Shown: positions 35,097 through 47,815 of the stretch, piece after piece
Layout: the number at the start of each line of letters is the position of its first letter
Numbering within the stretch: position 1 is the first letter of the stretch
Source: Scytalidium lignicola
Lineage: Eukaryota; Ascomycota; Leotiomycetes
Length of the DNA: 64,000 nucleotides
NCBI GenBank assembly: GCA_002812745.2
Contig: NCSJ02000080.1
Span: 83,089 to 147,088 of the forward strand
Reading direction: 5' to 3'
Made by a program: the position numbers and the translations under genes
The notes under the pieces: model-generated
Databases searched by the model: none
Seen by the model: only the letters and a program-made list of their open reading frames with translations
What the model was told of the DNA's origin: nothing

Positions 35097-37996
35097 ACGT
35101 GCTTTGCAAGGGTGTGTACAACAGCTTATTATTGCTATCAGGAGATCAATCTCAATAATGGGATGAGCATTCGCTCTCTCCTTCTGAGCCGGTGGTTACC
35201 GAGGTGGCTTTACAGACATATTAATATGGTTCATATTGTCTTGATTTCTAATCTTTGGCTTGCTGGAAGTTGAAAATGGATAAAACTTCCAATTGTGCTG
35301 CTAAGAGCTATTGCGACCCAGCGTCTAGCGGCAACTACTGTAGGTGTGCTAAATATGTGCTACTATTTTTTGATATTGGAGCTCTCGAGACAAGCGAATA
35401 GAGCATAACGCTATCTTTGCACATGGTAACTTTCGTTGCGCTGTGAGAACTTACCCCTCCATCTATCCCCAGGGATCCCGCAGAACTCCAAATTCGGGTG
35501 AGGGGAAGGTGGCGCATATGCAGCTCCATTTATGCGTGTCATGTCCGCCGAGGCTACGAGTGTGTTGGAATTTGAATGATGGCTGAGAAAGAAAGAAAGA
35601 AAAAACCCTCATAATCTGCCCATTATAGAAATATCCCGTATCAGCTGGTTTCAGAACACCCTTTAGGATATCCAGCGGCACAATCTCGTCCACCGTGCCC
35701 CTCTCTTTTTCATTGGAGCGTATATATTCATACAGTAGCTTAGGTTGGGCAGCAAGCTCTCCGGTGCTACCCCGTCTAAGTGTGCAGAAGGTATGGAACG
35801 TGTGATGGTGGAGAGTTGCCTCGATGCGCTTCATGGAGCACGTTTCCAGGGCATTTGCAACCGCGATCTCGTGTCTTTCCGGGGGGAAACTGTAGGGAGT
35901 AATGCGACGCGCTCCCATGTGGAGTAAGACTGGGGGAAGAACATACATACAGGTTAGTCTGTAGCCCTTTGCGCATTTTCACGAAGTTGTGGCCCGGGCC
36001 GCACAGCAGCAGCACCAGCCGCGAACTGCGTTCTATAAAAACGATGCAGCTNGGGGGGCTAATTACATGATAGGCGGACGGAGAAATTGCGAAACCGATA
36101 GGTGCCCAACGAGATGCGCAACCTCGAACGGGAAGAAGATTCATAAATTTTTTCTCTTATGCCTTGCTTAACTCTTCGGCCGGAACTCCCATGAACCCGT
36201 GTGTTGAAGCATGACGAAAGTTTCCGATGTCCCGCAAGGCAAGTAATACTTCGGGAACAATCGGCTCTGGGGGCCTTGAGGTGTGTGTGGTTTGCTTCTC
36301 GGCATGGGCTGGGTAAATACAAGATCCTTTGCACTGTACTGAATCGTGAGTTGGGCGATTAGCCAGGCCTGGAACTCGCTGGAGCCAGTCATCTAGTTAA
36401 TCTTCACACGGGTTGGCTGGCGTCTTGTTGACTGGTTCCCTGAATTGGCCAGCTCAACGACGCTTTGGGCCTGGCTACAGGTCGAGGAAGGTAGTAATTG
36501 CCCCTCTAGTCAACGTGGATGACCTTTTTTTTTTTCTTTCCGGGAAGGACAACGAAAACTTCCCCTCTACGTGTAGCGGGGCGAGGAAGGTGTGGCTGAG
36601 GAGGGCATGCATGGCCAAACCAACCCGCAAACGCAAGGGCGAGAATAATGGCGCCGAGAGAGCGTAGGAGAGAGCAGGAGAGAGCAACATCAGCAGCAGA
36701 AACAGCAAGCAACAGTGCGTCATATCGTAATTAGCCTACCGAAGTTGTTGCGGGCTTTTGCTGTAGGGGCGTGCGAGCATTACAGTGCAGGATCCTGTCT
36801 GTACAGAGCCATCACAGCAGTAGTCTGCTCGGGATCGCGCATCTCCAGCGATGCAAGATAGCGGCAGTGACTTTCAACAACCACCGACCGAGAAAGCGCT
36901 TCATGCACGCCTGTTCAGAAGCAGCGGATAACATGAGGCCAACGACAACATCCCCTTCCTGTTGGGAACAAATTTAATCTAAAAAGATTTCTCCTGCAAC
37001 CTTACTATCTCGCAATAATCTCGCAATACAAGGTCATGGAATCCTAAGTATATGCGATGTTTTTCTTGATAGAGGGGGTTTCACGGCGAAAGTTTCTTGG
37101 GTGAGTGTCGTGAGTGTGTCTCGACCGGCCCATCCACGGAAGTTTTGCCGTTGGCCCATGCCTCCTTGGATGTCCAGATGTCCTAACCCGAGTCAGCCTT
37201 TTTCGTGCCTCCTTCATTCTCCTTGCTCGTGCAAGTGCCTAGCCCCTCCTCCTCCAAGCCCTGAACGCCAGGACGTGCATGTGCTCATACCAATTTAAGT
37301 AATCCCAGTCTCTCACAGCCGTGGTGCCTGACGTATGGCCCAGCGAGAAATTTCTCCAGCGAATGCGGCAACAGGGCATATCGATTCACATTGCATTTGC
37401 AGATATAGGTCGAGATCTCTATATCGTCATTTCTGTGTAAATACCTTCGCTTTTGCCCTTCTTCTTCTTGGGCGCATCGTCTGGCAAATCCCCTGAGCAA
37501 AAGCTCCGGCCACTCACTGACTGTGACGGCTGCCGGTGGATCTGAGGTTCTACTGGGCCCTTGCCGACCCCGCTGGAAGGACGACAAAGCCATATGACGA
37601 CAGCCGCTGCCCTCAACATCTGTGCAACGCTGCCCGCCAATCCTACGGAGTCGCCTCGACAGAAATTCCACCTGTTTCTGGACATTCACCACACGCTTCC
37701 CTCCCTGCCGTCATTGAAAGGTACCAAGACGAGAGCGTTGTAAAATACAGTAAAACAACATCACGCAACCTCTGGGAAAAACAGATATCATACCACGCTA
37801 TTCTCCCCCTCTGCAAAATTTCTCAAATTCCCAATTCTCTATCCACCTCGACTAGCACAACAGTTCAACAGCGGTTCTGCTTCTCTCTTTGACAACTGCA
37901 TGATACGTCTATCAATAGAAGGCTCTTCGGGACTGTCGTACACGTGCAACGGCTCAATTGCCCAAAGCTCTTTGGAGCTTTGCGTAAGCTAGCACA
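35097..37996. other. Long intergenic region between PCH2 and the trehalose gene
   Basis: 2.9 kb. It holds an uncertain minus-strand coding stretch (35463–35948, listed separately) and frames at 36059–36392 that could belong to the same unproven gene. Purine- and pyrimidine-rich tracts at 36500–36720 and 37760–37880 look like leader sequence. The right part must include the promoter of the trehalose gene. An N lies at about 36052. Confidence 0.4.
35463..35948 (-). CDS. Hypothetical protein, uncertain
   Basis: Open for 161 codons with mixed, protein-like composition (for example RRITPYSFPPERHEIAVANA, and KLLYEYIRSNEKERGTVDEI). No domain is recognised. The first codons overlap a possible intron (GTATGT to CCCCAG), so the first true exon may lie further right, at 36168–36392, where another open stretch begins. 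The last 45 codons could also be intronic. It may be a real multi-exon gene or a chance frame. Confidence 0.3.
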   Translation of the reverse strand: MYVLPPVLLHMGARRITPYSFPPERHEIAVANALETCSMKRIEATLHHHTFHTFCTLRRGSTGELAAQPKLLYEYIRSNEKERGTVDEIVPLDILKGVLKPADTGYFYNGQIMRVFSFFLSQPSFKFQHTRSLGGHDTHKWSCICATFPSPEFGVLRDPWG

Positions 37997-40900
37997 ATGA
38001 CCGTCTTCGTGGTCTCTTTGTAAGTAGAAACCCTTAACCTCAGTATGTGTGTAAAAAAAAAAATATGTAGAGATGCACGAATTGTGTCTCTACAGGTCTG
38101 CTGGTCTTTGAGCTATATCTCCTTTACAAGCTTCTCATTGAAGCTCCAGACTATAGACCACGATGGTCCTTAACTCATATTGTGATCCGACGAAGCACGG
38201 AGATAAACTAACTCGAGCTCCCCCTGCAGGTTTCTTCCTAACACCATCCACTTCACGCTCCCCTCTGCATCTCCTCGAGGCCGTCCTAGTCTACCGGTTG
38301 CTCCCAGACGAAAGGTCACAAAGCCAATAGACACGTCGGGCAAGCCCAGTCTTTTCCCTCAACGAGATCTCACACCACCTCACACCCCAACGGCAGACAC
38401 TGACCACGAAGAGTTCTTCGCCCAGAACGAGAATCCAGACTTGAGTGGTTACTTCCCAAAACAAGAAGGTCCTCGGTCAACCATTGCTCCTAGTGACCCT
38501 CACTCGCCGAAATGGGGTCTCGGACGGTTTTTCACTCAGCCAAAATCGAGGGCAAGCTCGCCTCCACCAGCTGATATCTTGAAGCACAACAAGACAATAG
38601 AGAAGGCTAATGCTCTCGGGAGAGCTGGTGTCCGTCAACCACAACTGGGACGGAGTGAGAGTCATGACCGTGTCTTCGCTCTTGCTGAATGGGAGGTTGT
38701 ACCTGCCGATCAAGGCAATGGTGGTCTGAGAAACGCTGTGCAAGCTGCTGGTCGGAATGGGAACCTGGAGGACAAGATCTGGGTAGGCACTTTGGGGATG
38801 CCTACAGATGCACTTGAGGACACCCAACAGAAGCAGGATATCGAGGATAGACTTGCTACGGAGTATGACTCCCTCACGGTCTTCTGCAAGGACAGTGACT
38901 TCGATGGACACTACACACACTACTGCAAGCAGATCCTCTGGCCTGTCTTCCACTATCAGATCCCCGATAACCCGAAAAGCAAAGCCTATGAAGACCATTC
39001 TTGGATATACTACGTGAAGGTCAACCAGGCTTTTGCCGACAAGATCATTAAGAACTGGAAGCGTGGAGATGTCATCTGGATCCATGACTACCATCTTCTG
39101 TTGGTGCCTCAGATGATCCGAAAGAAGCTCCCTGACGCTAAGATTGGATTCTTCCTTCACGTAGCCTTCCCATCTTCAGAGGTCTTTCGATGCCTAGCTG
39201 TACGAAAGGAACTTCTCGAGGGAATGCTTGGTGCAAACCTCATTGGGTTCCAAATCAGCGAATATGCGCGTCATTTCCTCCAAACCTGTAGCAGATTACT
39301 CTGCGTCGAGGCTACTAACGATGGAATCCATCTAGAGGATCGTTTCGTCAATATCATGCACGACGCAATTGGTATTGATCCTATCGCTCTAGATTTGAAT
39401 CGTGAGGATCCTACAGTCATGGAATGGATGAAAACGATGCAGGAGCGGTATCGTGGCAAGAAATTAATTGTTGCAAGGGACAAGTTGGATCATGTTCGAG
39501 GAGTTCGACAAAAGTTACTGGCTTATGAACTATTTTTGAACAAATACCCGGAATGGAGAGATAAGGTGGTCATGATTCAGGTAGCAACTTCTACGACCGA
39601 ACAGGCGGAGCTGGATGCTACTGTTTCGGATATCGTTACGAGAGTCAATTCGTCGTGGGCGAATCTTGCCTATCAGCCGTTGGTATACTTGAAGCAAGAT
39701 ATCAGCTATTCGCAATACTTGGCATTACTCACTGTCGCCGATGCTCTGATGATCGCCAGCCAGCGTGAAGGAATGAATCTAACATGTCACGAATATCTGT
39801 TCTGCCAAGATGGGAAATTCGAAGGCCAGAACAGATACGGATCACTTATTCTTAGTGAGTTTACTGGCAGCCATTCAGTGTTTGGTGGAACTGAGCTCTC
39901 GGTAAATCCATGGGACTACCGGCAGTGTGCTGATGCTATTAAGACGGCACTAGAGATGGGTGATGAGGAGAAGGAGAGGAGATGGAAGAAACTCTATGCT
40001 GCTGTTATGCATCATACAGCAGAAAATTGGTTTACCACGTTTATCAATAGACTTGACAAGGTCTATGAAGAACAACACAGTCGTGACATGACTTCCGTGC
40101 CTCGTTTATCGATCCATACGCTCGGAAAACATTATCAGGAATCGGAGAGGAGGCTGTTCATCTTGGACTACGAGGGGACTTTGGCTTCTTGGGGCTCACC
40201 GACAAGTATTGTGCTTACAAGTCCTCAGGTAAGATGCAACTGGGCTTTTAAATTTAGTATCAATATCAATACTTACCATTTATTATAGCGTACCCTTGAT
40301 GCTTTGAACGATCTTGTTTCCGACGAGCGTAATATGGTCTATGTCATGTCCAGCAGGCAACCTGAAGAACTTGACCAGCTATTTAAACGAGTTAGCAATC
40401 TTGGCTTAATAGCTGAAAATGGATGTTTCATTAAGGACTTTAACTCCAACAAGTGGATTGAAATGGCAGATCCTGATGAGATGCGCGCTTGGAAAGATTC
40501 CGTTGAAGGAATAATGACGTACTTCCAGGAACGGACCCCCGGATCTTGGATTGAGACACGGCACTGTAGTCTCGTATTCCATTATAAGAATGCGGAGGAT
40601 TATGATACTGCCAGTCGACAGGCCGGTGATTGCGCAAGCCATATTAATGATGCGTGTGAGAAACAGCGAGTGAAAGCTATTAATCTGGAAGGTAAGCAAT
40701 GCACCCCACAATAATGAGACAAGACCACCACAGCTTGCACTTAATCTGAAGCTAATTCCATCTCCAGGCGCTGTTGTTGTGGAGCCGATCGACTTCTCCA
40801 AAGCTACGGCCGCAACGAAGATTTTGGAGGGACTTCAGAAGAGCTCAGTGGAACCGAAGGGTGAAGACGCCGAAGGTGAGCTCAATGGAGAAGATAAGAC

Positions 40901-41180
40901 AGACCCTGTCGACTTCCTTATGGTAGCTGGGGACGGTCGAGACGACGAGGTTATTTTCCGGTGGGCAAATGATTTGTGCAAGGCACGTACCGTGAAGCAC
41001 GTTACGACGGTCAGCTTAGGGAGCAGGAATACGGACGCTAAGTATACACTTACGCAAGGAGTTACTGGTAAGTTTTGATCCCTGTCAGGATGAGGATTAC
41101 AACAAATGGATGGTTTGGCTAATTGATTATTTTTCTTAGGTGTTCTCACAGTTTTGAACAAACTCTCTCTCCTTCAATAA
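37997..41180 (+). CDS. Trehalose-6-phosphate synthase complex regulatory subunit (Tps3/Tsl1-like)
   Basis: Five exons (37997–38019, 38230–40228, 40289–40691, 40768–41067, 41140–41180) give 921 residues. The 23-nt first exon encodes MTVFVVSL and joins across a 210-nt intron to FLPNTIHFTLPS, the conserved Tps2/Tps3 start. A Pro/Ser-rich segment leads to a GT20 synthase-like domain (WIHDYHLLLVPQMIRKK, GFFLHVAFPSSEVFR, ASQREGMNLTCHEY). The C-terminal phosphatase-like domain has LDYEGTLASWG (about residue 652) where active trehalose-phosphatases have DxDGT, so the second aspartate is glutamate. This points to the non-catalytic Tps3/Tsl1 subunit rather than Tps2. GDGRDDE further on is conserved. 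Cytosolic; part of the stress-regulated trehalose synthase complex. Confidence 0.88.
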
Positions 41181-42637
41181 CCACAGCTCCCCGTCGCTTA
41201 TGGCGTTGGGAAGGAACTGAGCATCACTCTATGACAAACCGGCTCTAGCGCGCATTTGAGCATTCTATTTTCTTCTGTATGTATTGGTAATTTAGGATTT
41301 TCTTTCTTTCTTTAGGGACAAGGGAAGGGAAAAGAAGAACATTTAGAAACGAGCTCGTTCTTCAGGTCATGTCCTCAGCAGAGGACGAGGAAACGAAATG
41401 CCGGAAATGACTATGCAGACACGTAGCATCCAATGAGTATTATGAAACTCCCCTTTTCATATTTTATAATTAGAAAGTGACTGCTCTATTTTTTGGAATA
41501 GTTTATACGAGGGGCTTCATATTAATTAGTGAATTTTGTGCCTTGTCTTTCTTTTCTTCATCTAACGTGGGGTCCAGAAACGCATATCCCATCATTGTTG
41601 TCTATCAATGCGATGTTTCCCAGTTGGTAGTTAACCTTAACTTAGCTGGCGTGAGGAGGGAAACATTGTAATAGTTGAGGAATTAATCCTATTCGCAGAC
41701 ACCGATACCGAGGCCTCTAAACCCCCCTCCCCTAGTCGTGGTGGCTAGGTCTAGATCTAGCGAAAGCAGCAATGGCGCGTGCCCAACATTGCCCACATGA
41801 TCTACCCTTAATGAACCTGATTAACCCCGCTTTGATGAAAAGGTTCTAGGTGGGCATCTATCCACGTCATGGGGAATGAGTTGAACAAAAGCGCATAAGC
41901 ACAAAAAAACAGGGTAGAGAAAACAAAAAGCGGAAATTTAAAAAAAAAATTTGGACAAATCTCATCATTTTTTGCATTTTAATTACTGGGATTACTTGTA
42001 TGGTATGATATGATCGTTATATTAAGGCTGCATATACAAAGCCGCATATCATGTATGGAGTTACTGTACCAGCTCCCTTTCGTACTTGCAAGAGCCCCCA
42101 ATCCCGGTGCGGCGGGGGCTGGGAAAAGCTATCGATTGACCTTTTTTTTTTTGTACGGTAGATCCGGGGTAAGAAGTAAAGGGCTGGATTGATTCGTCCG
42201 TCTGACCNTTTTTTTTAGTCGTCCTCGGCCGTACTTTTTTCTCGTGGAATCAATCATGTGCTGTGATTTGACATGTCCTCCGCCTTTTGCCTCTTCTCTC
42301 TCTCTCTTTCTCTCTGTGCCTTGGTTTTTGCTTTTAAAATATTCAATCTTAAATCGATTGCTGTTTTTTTATTTTATAAATATTGCTATCTTGAATTATT
42401 GATTCTTGTTTGATCTTATTCTTTGTCTTTTCATTTGATAGGCTTTTAAAGGCTCGAGATTGAGAGCACCTCGTTTCACATCCGGCCTCAAAAGTCGGCC
42501 AGTTCGGCTTCTAGACGCCCACGTGGAGACTTGAGAAAATATATATTAATTTTTTCTTTCTCCAGAAGTTACGATTTTATGTTTAAATATACCTAGTCAT
42601 TTCTTGGTTCGCAGAACCAGAAGAGAAGGTGGGGGAA
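41181..42637. other. Intergenic region between trehalose gene and CAP fragment
   Basis: Mixed composition with A- and T-runs and an N at about 42208. A pyrimidine-rich (TCTC)n tract lies at 42293–42314 (inside the promoter side of the CAP gene). No gene supported. Confidence 0.4.
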
Positions 42638-42904
42638 ATGCGTGTCTACATATTATCCCTCTTCCTCCTCTCCACAAGTCGCTTTGCAGCGGCCGCGAGC
42701 ACTACCATTATCACCGAAACCGTCACTGGGTCACAACCACAGCCTACATCTACAAGTTTCACGGATGCTACTACATTTAGGAATGATATCCTAACGGCGC
42801 ATAACTTTTATCGGAGGGAGCATAATGCGTCGGCTTTGGTGTGGAATACTACGTCCGCGAGATTCGGGGCCAATTACGCTGAGGGATGCTTGTTTAAACA
42901 TAGT
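42638..42904 (+). pseudogene. CAP/PR-1/SCP domain secreted protein, only first exon present
   Basis: From the ATG at 42638, 89 codons encode a signal peptide (MRVYILSLFLLSTSRFAAAA), a short Thr/Ser-rich linker and the start of a CAP domain: ILTAHNFYRREHNASALVWN and FGANYAEGCLFKHS. The exon ends at a good GTAAGT donor (42905). In this family the next residues would be a GGPYGENLA-type block and the rest of the domain; I find none in the following 5 kb, which is AT-rich repeat. Either repeats invaded the intron and displaced the rest, or the gene is truncated. Secreted CAP proteins bind sterols and lipids. Domain call is sure, integrity is not. Confidence 0.75.
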
Positions 42905-44060
42905 GTAAGTATAATTTTAGCATTATTATATGTTTTATCGAGAAATACACTTACTCTTTTTATTCTTTATCTTATACAAATTACTGTTTTCTTTTAGGAT
43001 ATTAAAAAGCTATATAATAATCTTGCGATTTTTTTTTAAATCTTCTTAATCTTAAATTCGGGTAAGAAGATAAAAAGAAAAGGAAANGGAAAAAAAAGGA
43101 AAGGAAGAGAAGTATTTATAAGTAGGCTAGAATTATATTTACTTTATACTATATTTACTTTGTACTATATATTCATTTTGTATACAATTGATGTTTATAT
43201 ATGTACAAAGTAGAAATGAAATACATTATATAAGCATAAATATATTTTTAGTATTATTATATATTTTATCGAGAAATACATTTACTTTTTTTTATTTTTT
43301 ACTTTGTACAAATTAATATTCTCTTTTAAAATGTCAAAGAGTTATATGATAATCTTTACGATTTTTTTTTTAATTTTNCTTTATTTTAAATTCGGGTAAG
43401 AAGATAAAAAGAAAAGGAAGAGAAGGGAGAAGAGAAGAAGGGGAGTATTTATAAGCAGGTTAAGGTTATATTCATTTTGTTTTATATTTACTTTGTTTAT
43501 ATACTTTTCGACTCATTTATTATACAAGTGAATTATATAATTTACTTTTATATAATATTCTCTCTTCTACTTTACATTTTAGGATTCTCTTTAGTTTGTT
43601 ATTCTTAACGACTTTTNCGAAAATTGTATACTATAGAAAAAGAAGAAAATGTACAATGAAATTTGCGGTTAAACTTCTTAACACTGGTTTTTCACTTTCT
43701 ACTATACAAATACTCAAAGTCTAGCAGATATATATATATATATATATATTTTTCTTTTCTTTTCTTTCTTTTTTTCCCTTTTTGTTTATACTTTATTATT
43801 TTTATTTTTGTATACTATTATTCTTTTAGGATATTAAGCTGAGCTGGATAATACTTCTTGGTTTTTGTTAATATACTTTTTTGTTTTTTTTTTAATATCT
43901 TTTCTACAGTATACAAAAAAAAAGAAAAAAAAGGAGGAGAAAAAGGAGAGAAAAGAGTAGAACAAAGTATTTATAAACAAGTTAAAGTTTTATTTACTTT
44001 GCATATATACACTTTAGTTTGTTTATTATACAAGTGAATTATATAATTTACTTATTTATA
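42905..44060. repeat. Three diverged tandem copies of an AT-rich unit
   Basis: Related segments begin near 42905, 43240 and 43700. They share, in order, a TTTTATCGAGAAATACA-like motif (first two), GGATATTAAAAAGCT-like motif (42997, 43325, 43830), a polyT/AAATTCGGGTAAGAAG stretch and GTATTTATAAGCAGGTTA-like ends (43110, 43445, 43965). Differences are mostly transitions plus length changes. A poly(TA) tract lies at about 43730–43750. Origin unknown; the first copy abuts the CAP splice donor. Confidence 0.5.
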
Positions 44061-44414
44061 CTAACATTTGTGCTGTATACTTTATACTTTATTTTGTTCT
44101 TTGTATAAAGTGAACTATACAATTCTCTTATTATGTTAGTATTTTTATTCTTTAATATATACATTTTCTTTTTNGATTCGTTTGTTATATGAGTTAAGCT
44201 GTATACTTTACTCTTGTATAATATCCTCTAATTAACATTTTTTAATTAAGATTTTCAAACTTTCTCTAATCTTTTTTGTTAAAGAAATTGTATGCTATAA
44301 AGTAAAATGTATAATGAAATTCGTGGTTAAACTTAACGTTAGTTCTAACTTACTTTTATACGAAAATGCTATTAGGTCTATTATAGTATTTCTCTTTTTT
44401 TNCTTCTTCTTTTT

Positions 44415-45052
44415 TTTTCCTTTGTTTGCCTTCTGTTATTCTCGTTCTTGTATATTATGAATATTAGTGCTTTTNAAGCTTGTTCTCTTATTTTAGCTTA
44501 ACATTGATAATATATTATACTACTTAAAGTCGCTTTGACTAATTAGACTTTTAAGTTGTATAGTAAGTGCTTATTAGTATTATATACTTAGTACTAGTTG
44601 TTACTAAGACTTATGTATAAGCTTTAGTGTACATTATGCTATACAGTACTGTGCGCATAGTACTAGTAGTATAGAGTTAGTATTTCTTTTTTCTTTTTTC
44701 TTTTTTCTTTTTTCTTTTTTCTTTTTTTCTTTTTTCTTTTTTCTTTTTTTCTTTTTTCTTTTTTCTTTTTTCTTTTTTTTTTTCCTTTNACTCATTTGNC
44801 CTTCTGTTATTCTTATTCTTGTACATTATAAATGCTAGTACTTTTAAACTTGTTCTCCATTTTTAACTTAATGTTAATAATATACTATGCTGTTTAGAGT
44901 TATTCTGATTAATCAAACCTTTAAGTTGTACAACAAGCATTTATTAGTACTGTGTATTTAGTACTAGTTACTGTTAAAACTTATATACAAGCTTTAACGC
45001 GTATTATGCTATATAATACTGTGTATATAGTATTAGCAGTATAAAGTTAAGG
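44415..45052. repeat. Tandem duplication of about 255 bp separated by a pyrimidine tract
   Basis: 44415–44672 and 44795–45052 align end to end (CCTTCTGTTATTCT start, AGTATTAGCAGTATA-like end) with mostly C/T and G/A differences, as expected from RIP or deamination. Between them lies a (TTTTTTC)n tract. Confidence 0.6.
44685..44787. repeat. (TTTTTTC)n polypyrimidine microsatellite
   Basis: About 100 bp of repeated C plus six or seven T units on the plus strand, with length variation typical of slippage. Confidence 0.85.
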
Positions 45053-45059
45053 TAAAAAG

Positions 45060-47400
45060 TAGGATAAGACAAGCAAAGTTGTTTATACTATAATATAAGA
45101 AAACTTATTTACCTACTTAGTTTTATACTATAGTATAAAAAATCTAACTTTAACCTTCTTACCTGAAAAGCTTTTTTCTAGTATAACAGTATTACTTACA
45201 AAAGTTAAGTATAAAATATAAAAAAGTATTAAAANTAAAAGAAANGTCAAGATAATAACAGACTTATTAATATTAAAGATTAAATAATTAGATTTAAAGG
45301 ATAAAATAGTTTTAAAAGCGTGAAACAGATTATAAAAGAAGAGAATTAATAAGAAGGAATGGTTTGATTCTTATAAAAGAGTGAGAATTAAGAAATTAAA
45401 GATTCATTAAAAGAAACAGATAAATCTAGAGTTGTTAAGTTAAGTTATCGATAAATAAGTTTATATTATATAATAAAAGTAGTTATAAAGAAGGAAGCAT
45501 ACTTTCTAGAAGAATTCGATTAGACAAAGTTAAAAANGGATATTCACAAGTAACAAATTAAAGGTATTTATTTAAAAAGATGGCTTTTATTAAGGAAAAG
45601 ATAAAGAAGATAAAGAAGAAGGCTAATAAAGAGAAAGGAATATAAAAGAGGATATTAAAGATAATATTTTAAAAAGTTATAATAAATAGTAAAACAAGAT
45701 TAATAAAGAGAACTTGTTAGAGGAATTATAAAGTATAAACGTAAATGAACTTATAATTATAAGAAAAATAGATTAAAAAAAAGACGAAAGAAGTAAAGGA
45801 TAAAAAAAAAACAAGTAATTGATTTTAAAAAGCAAAAAGTTTATAATAATTATTCTAATAATAAGAAGAATCTAATTAAAAGATTTTTAAAATGTTTTGA
45901 GAATCTTAATAAAAATGAAAAATCAAGGAAAACGTAAAAAGAACTTATTATTAATTAAGTTAAAATAAGGAAATAACTAAAGATTATCAAAACACACGTT
46001 TTTAAAACCATTTGCTTGTTTTTGAAAGAGAAAGAGATCTAATAAAACGACGAGTTAAAGTAAGTGTAATAAATTACTTAATATTAAGTATTTATCTTAA
46101 AAGATAAAAAGTAAGACATAATATAACACACTAAGTAATGCTTCTTGGATACTTGAGGCATCCAAGGTCGTAACAAATTAAAACTATTTAGTTATATATT
46201 GTTACTTTATTAAAAAAGCGTATAAAAAGCATTATAAACTTAAAAAAGGTAAAAAAACAATTGATTATAAACAAAAGGTCTTAATAGTAATGAAAGCGTT
46301 AGTTAGAAAAGGGATAATAAGCATAAAGAGTATAATTTGTTATACTAACTAATATATAACAATTAGAGAGCCGGTTATCAACTTGATCATCTTGGAGAGT
46401 TGTACAGAACAAAATTTATATAATATAGAGTTGATAACAATTGTCATAGCTTTAAAGGAAGTAACGTTAGATTATATAATTAAGGAAGTAACGATTTTCA
46501 TTAACAACTTAACGGTAACTCAAGTAATTTACTAACCGTGGCAATAGTTAGGACAGGTTAGCATAAATTAGATATACGAAGAAGGGAAGAAGCTTCAAGA
46601 GAAGGGAATCAATTTGAAGATAGTATAAATGTTAAAGGAGAAAGAATTTGGCTTAATAGAAGAAGTTAAAGAGCAAGTTTAGATGACAATAACAGAGGAA
46701 AAAGAGTTACAAATGAAAGTATACTAAGTTAAATCAACTACAACGAAGAAAGCAGTTAAAGCTAGAAAAGCGACATCAATCTTAAAAGAAGTAGGAGAAT
46801 ACTTTAGAAGGCTAGATAAAGCGTTACCAAGAAAGCATACACGAATACTATACGACAGACTCAACAAGAACCAAGTTAGAATACTAGCGTAGTTGCGGAC
46901 AGGCAGATGTAAGCTGAACAACTATCTATTTCGAATTAAAATAGCAGAGACAGAAGTATGCGTATGTAGGCATTCCAAAGAGATAATAGAACACTTCTTA
47001 TTTAGATGTACGCTATGAGAATCACAGAGACTTCCCATGATACAGAAAGCCGGAGAGAAAGCTGAGAACCTATTATACCACTTAGGTGGAAAGGCCGAAA
47101 AAGACAAGAACTAGAGTTCCGATATAACAATGGTAAATACAACAATTGAATATGTAATGACAACTAAACGCCTTAATTACGAACCAACAACCTGAGGGGG
47201 TAACGCATGAACACAGTCACCATCACTATCACAACTATCATAACAAGCCCGATAATACACCTTCAACCCGTACCGATAGGCCTTCGTTTCAACCACCGAG
47301 AATAAGACGTTATTCGACTGGAGAAAGGCCTTCAAGCACACCTATTAACATAATCTTACGGGAACCTAACAATTAATGATTATATATAGATTGGCATTTA
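45060..47400 (+). mobile_element. Decayed Tad-like non-LTR retrotransposon (LINE), 3' part
   Basis: The plus strand carries stop-ridden remains of a LINE polyprotein. RNase H-like sequence is visible at about 46420–46560 (IALKEVTLDYIIKEVTIFIN, where active enzymes have an aspartate near the end). The typical C-terminal cysteine module is at 46890–47060 (LRTGRCKLNNYLFRIKI, then CVCRHSKEIIEHFLFRC). Stops fall where CAA, CAG, CGA or TGG codons would be expected, matching C-to-T/G-to-A decay. The 5' boundary is uncertain. No intact frame remains, so it is inactive. Confidence 0.7.
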
Positions 47401-47522
47401 GCACTGAAATTAGAGCATATAGCATGGGCTGGCGCGAGAGCGGAGTTATCTGTGTTGAATTCGAATTAGGTAGATACGTAGCACTAGTGCCCTTTTAGGC
47501 TTAGCCGGGCGGAATAGAACTT

Positions 47523-47542
47523 CATCATCATCATCATCATCA
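47523..47542. repeat. (CAT)n microsatellite
   Basis: About six and a half perfect CAT units, isolated between repeat remnants and the F-box pseudogene. Confidence 0.85.
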
Positions 47543-47815
47543 AGAGCCGTCTTATTTTTGGCAAGCGCCAGCCGGCCATAAAAAAGGCACAAAGTTCAGA
47601 TCGCAACCCGAACTGCTATCGTACTCTATATAGGTTATTATGCGAAACTCGGCCTACCACGCAGGCACTGTACGCGTCCGTAATATTATGAATGTAAGAC
47701 CATAATGACCTCACCAATTATCTGCCTACTCTTTCGTTACTATACATGTACATACATACAACTTAGAAACCACAACTTCTTCAGTGTCCATGCTCTCAGC
47801 TATCTGTTCCACGCT

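Noticed and set aside
36413..36723. Frames on both strands in a purine/pyrimidine-rich tract
   Set aside because: Low-complexity sequence open on both strands; no coding evidence.
38477..39160. 227-codon frame antisense to the trehalose gene
   Set aside because: A shadow of the strongly conserved sense frame.
1969..41180. One large biosynthetic gene cluster spanning the aminotransferase, CoA ligase and Zn2Cys6 regulator
   Set aside because: No polyketide synthase, NRPS or other core enzyme is present, and housekeeping genes (proteasome, ATP11, PCH2) are interspersed.
43730..44787. Telomere or centromere signature from the AT-rich repeats
   Set aside because: No TTAGGG arrays; the repeats are short-range duplications and microsatellites near transposons.
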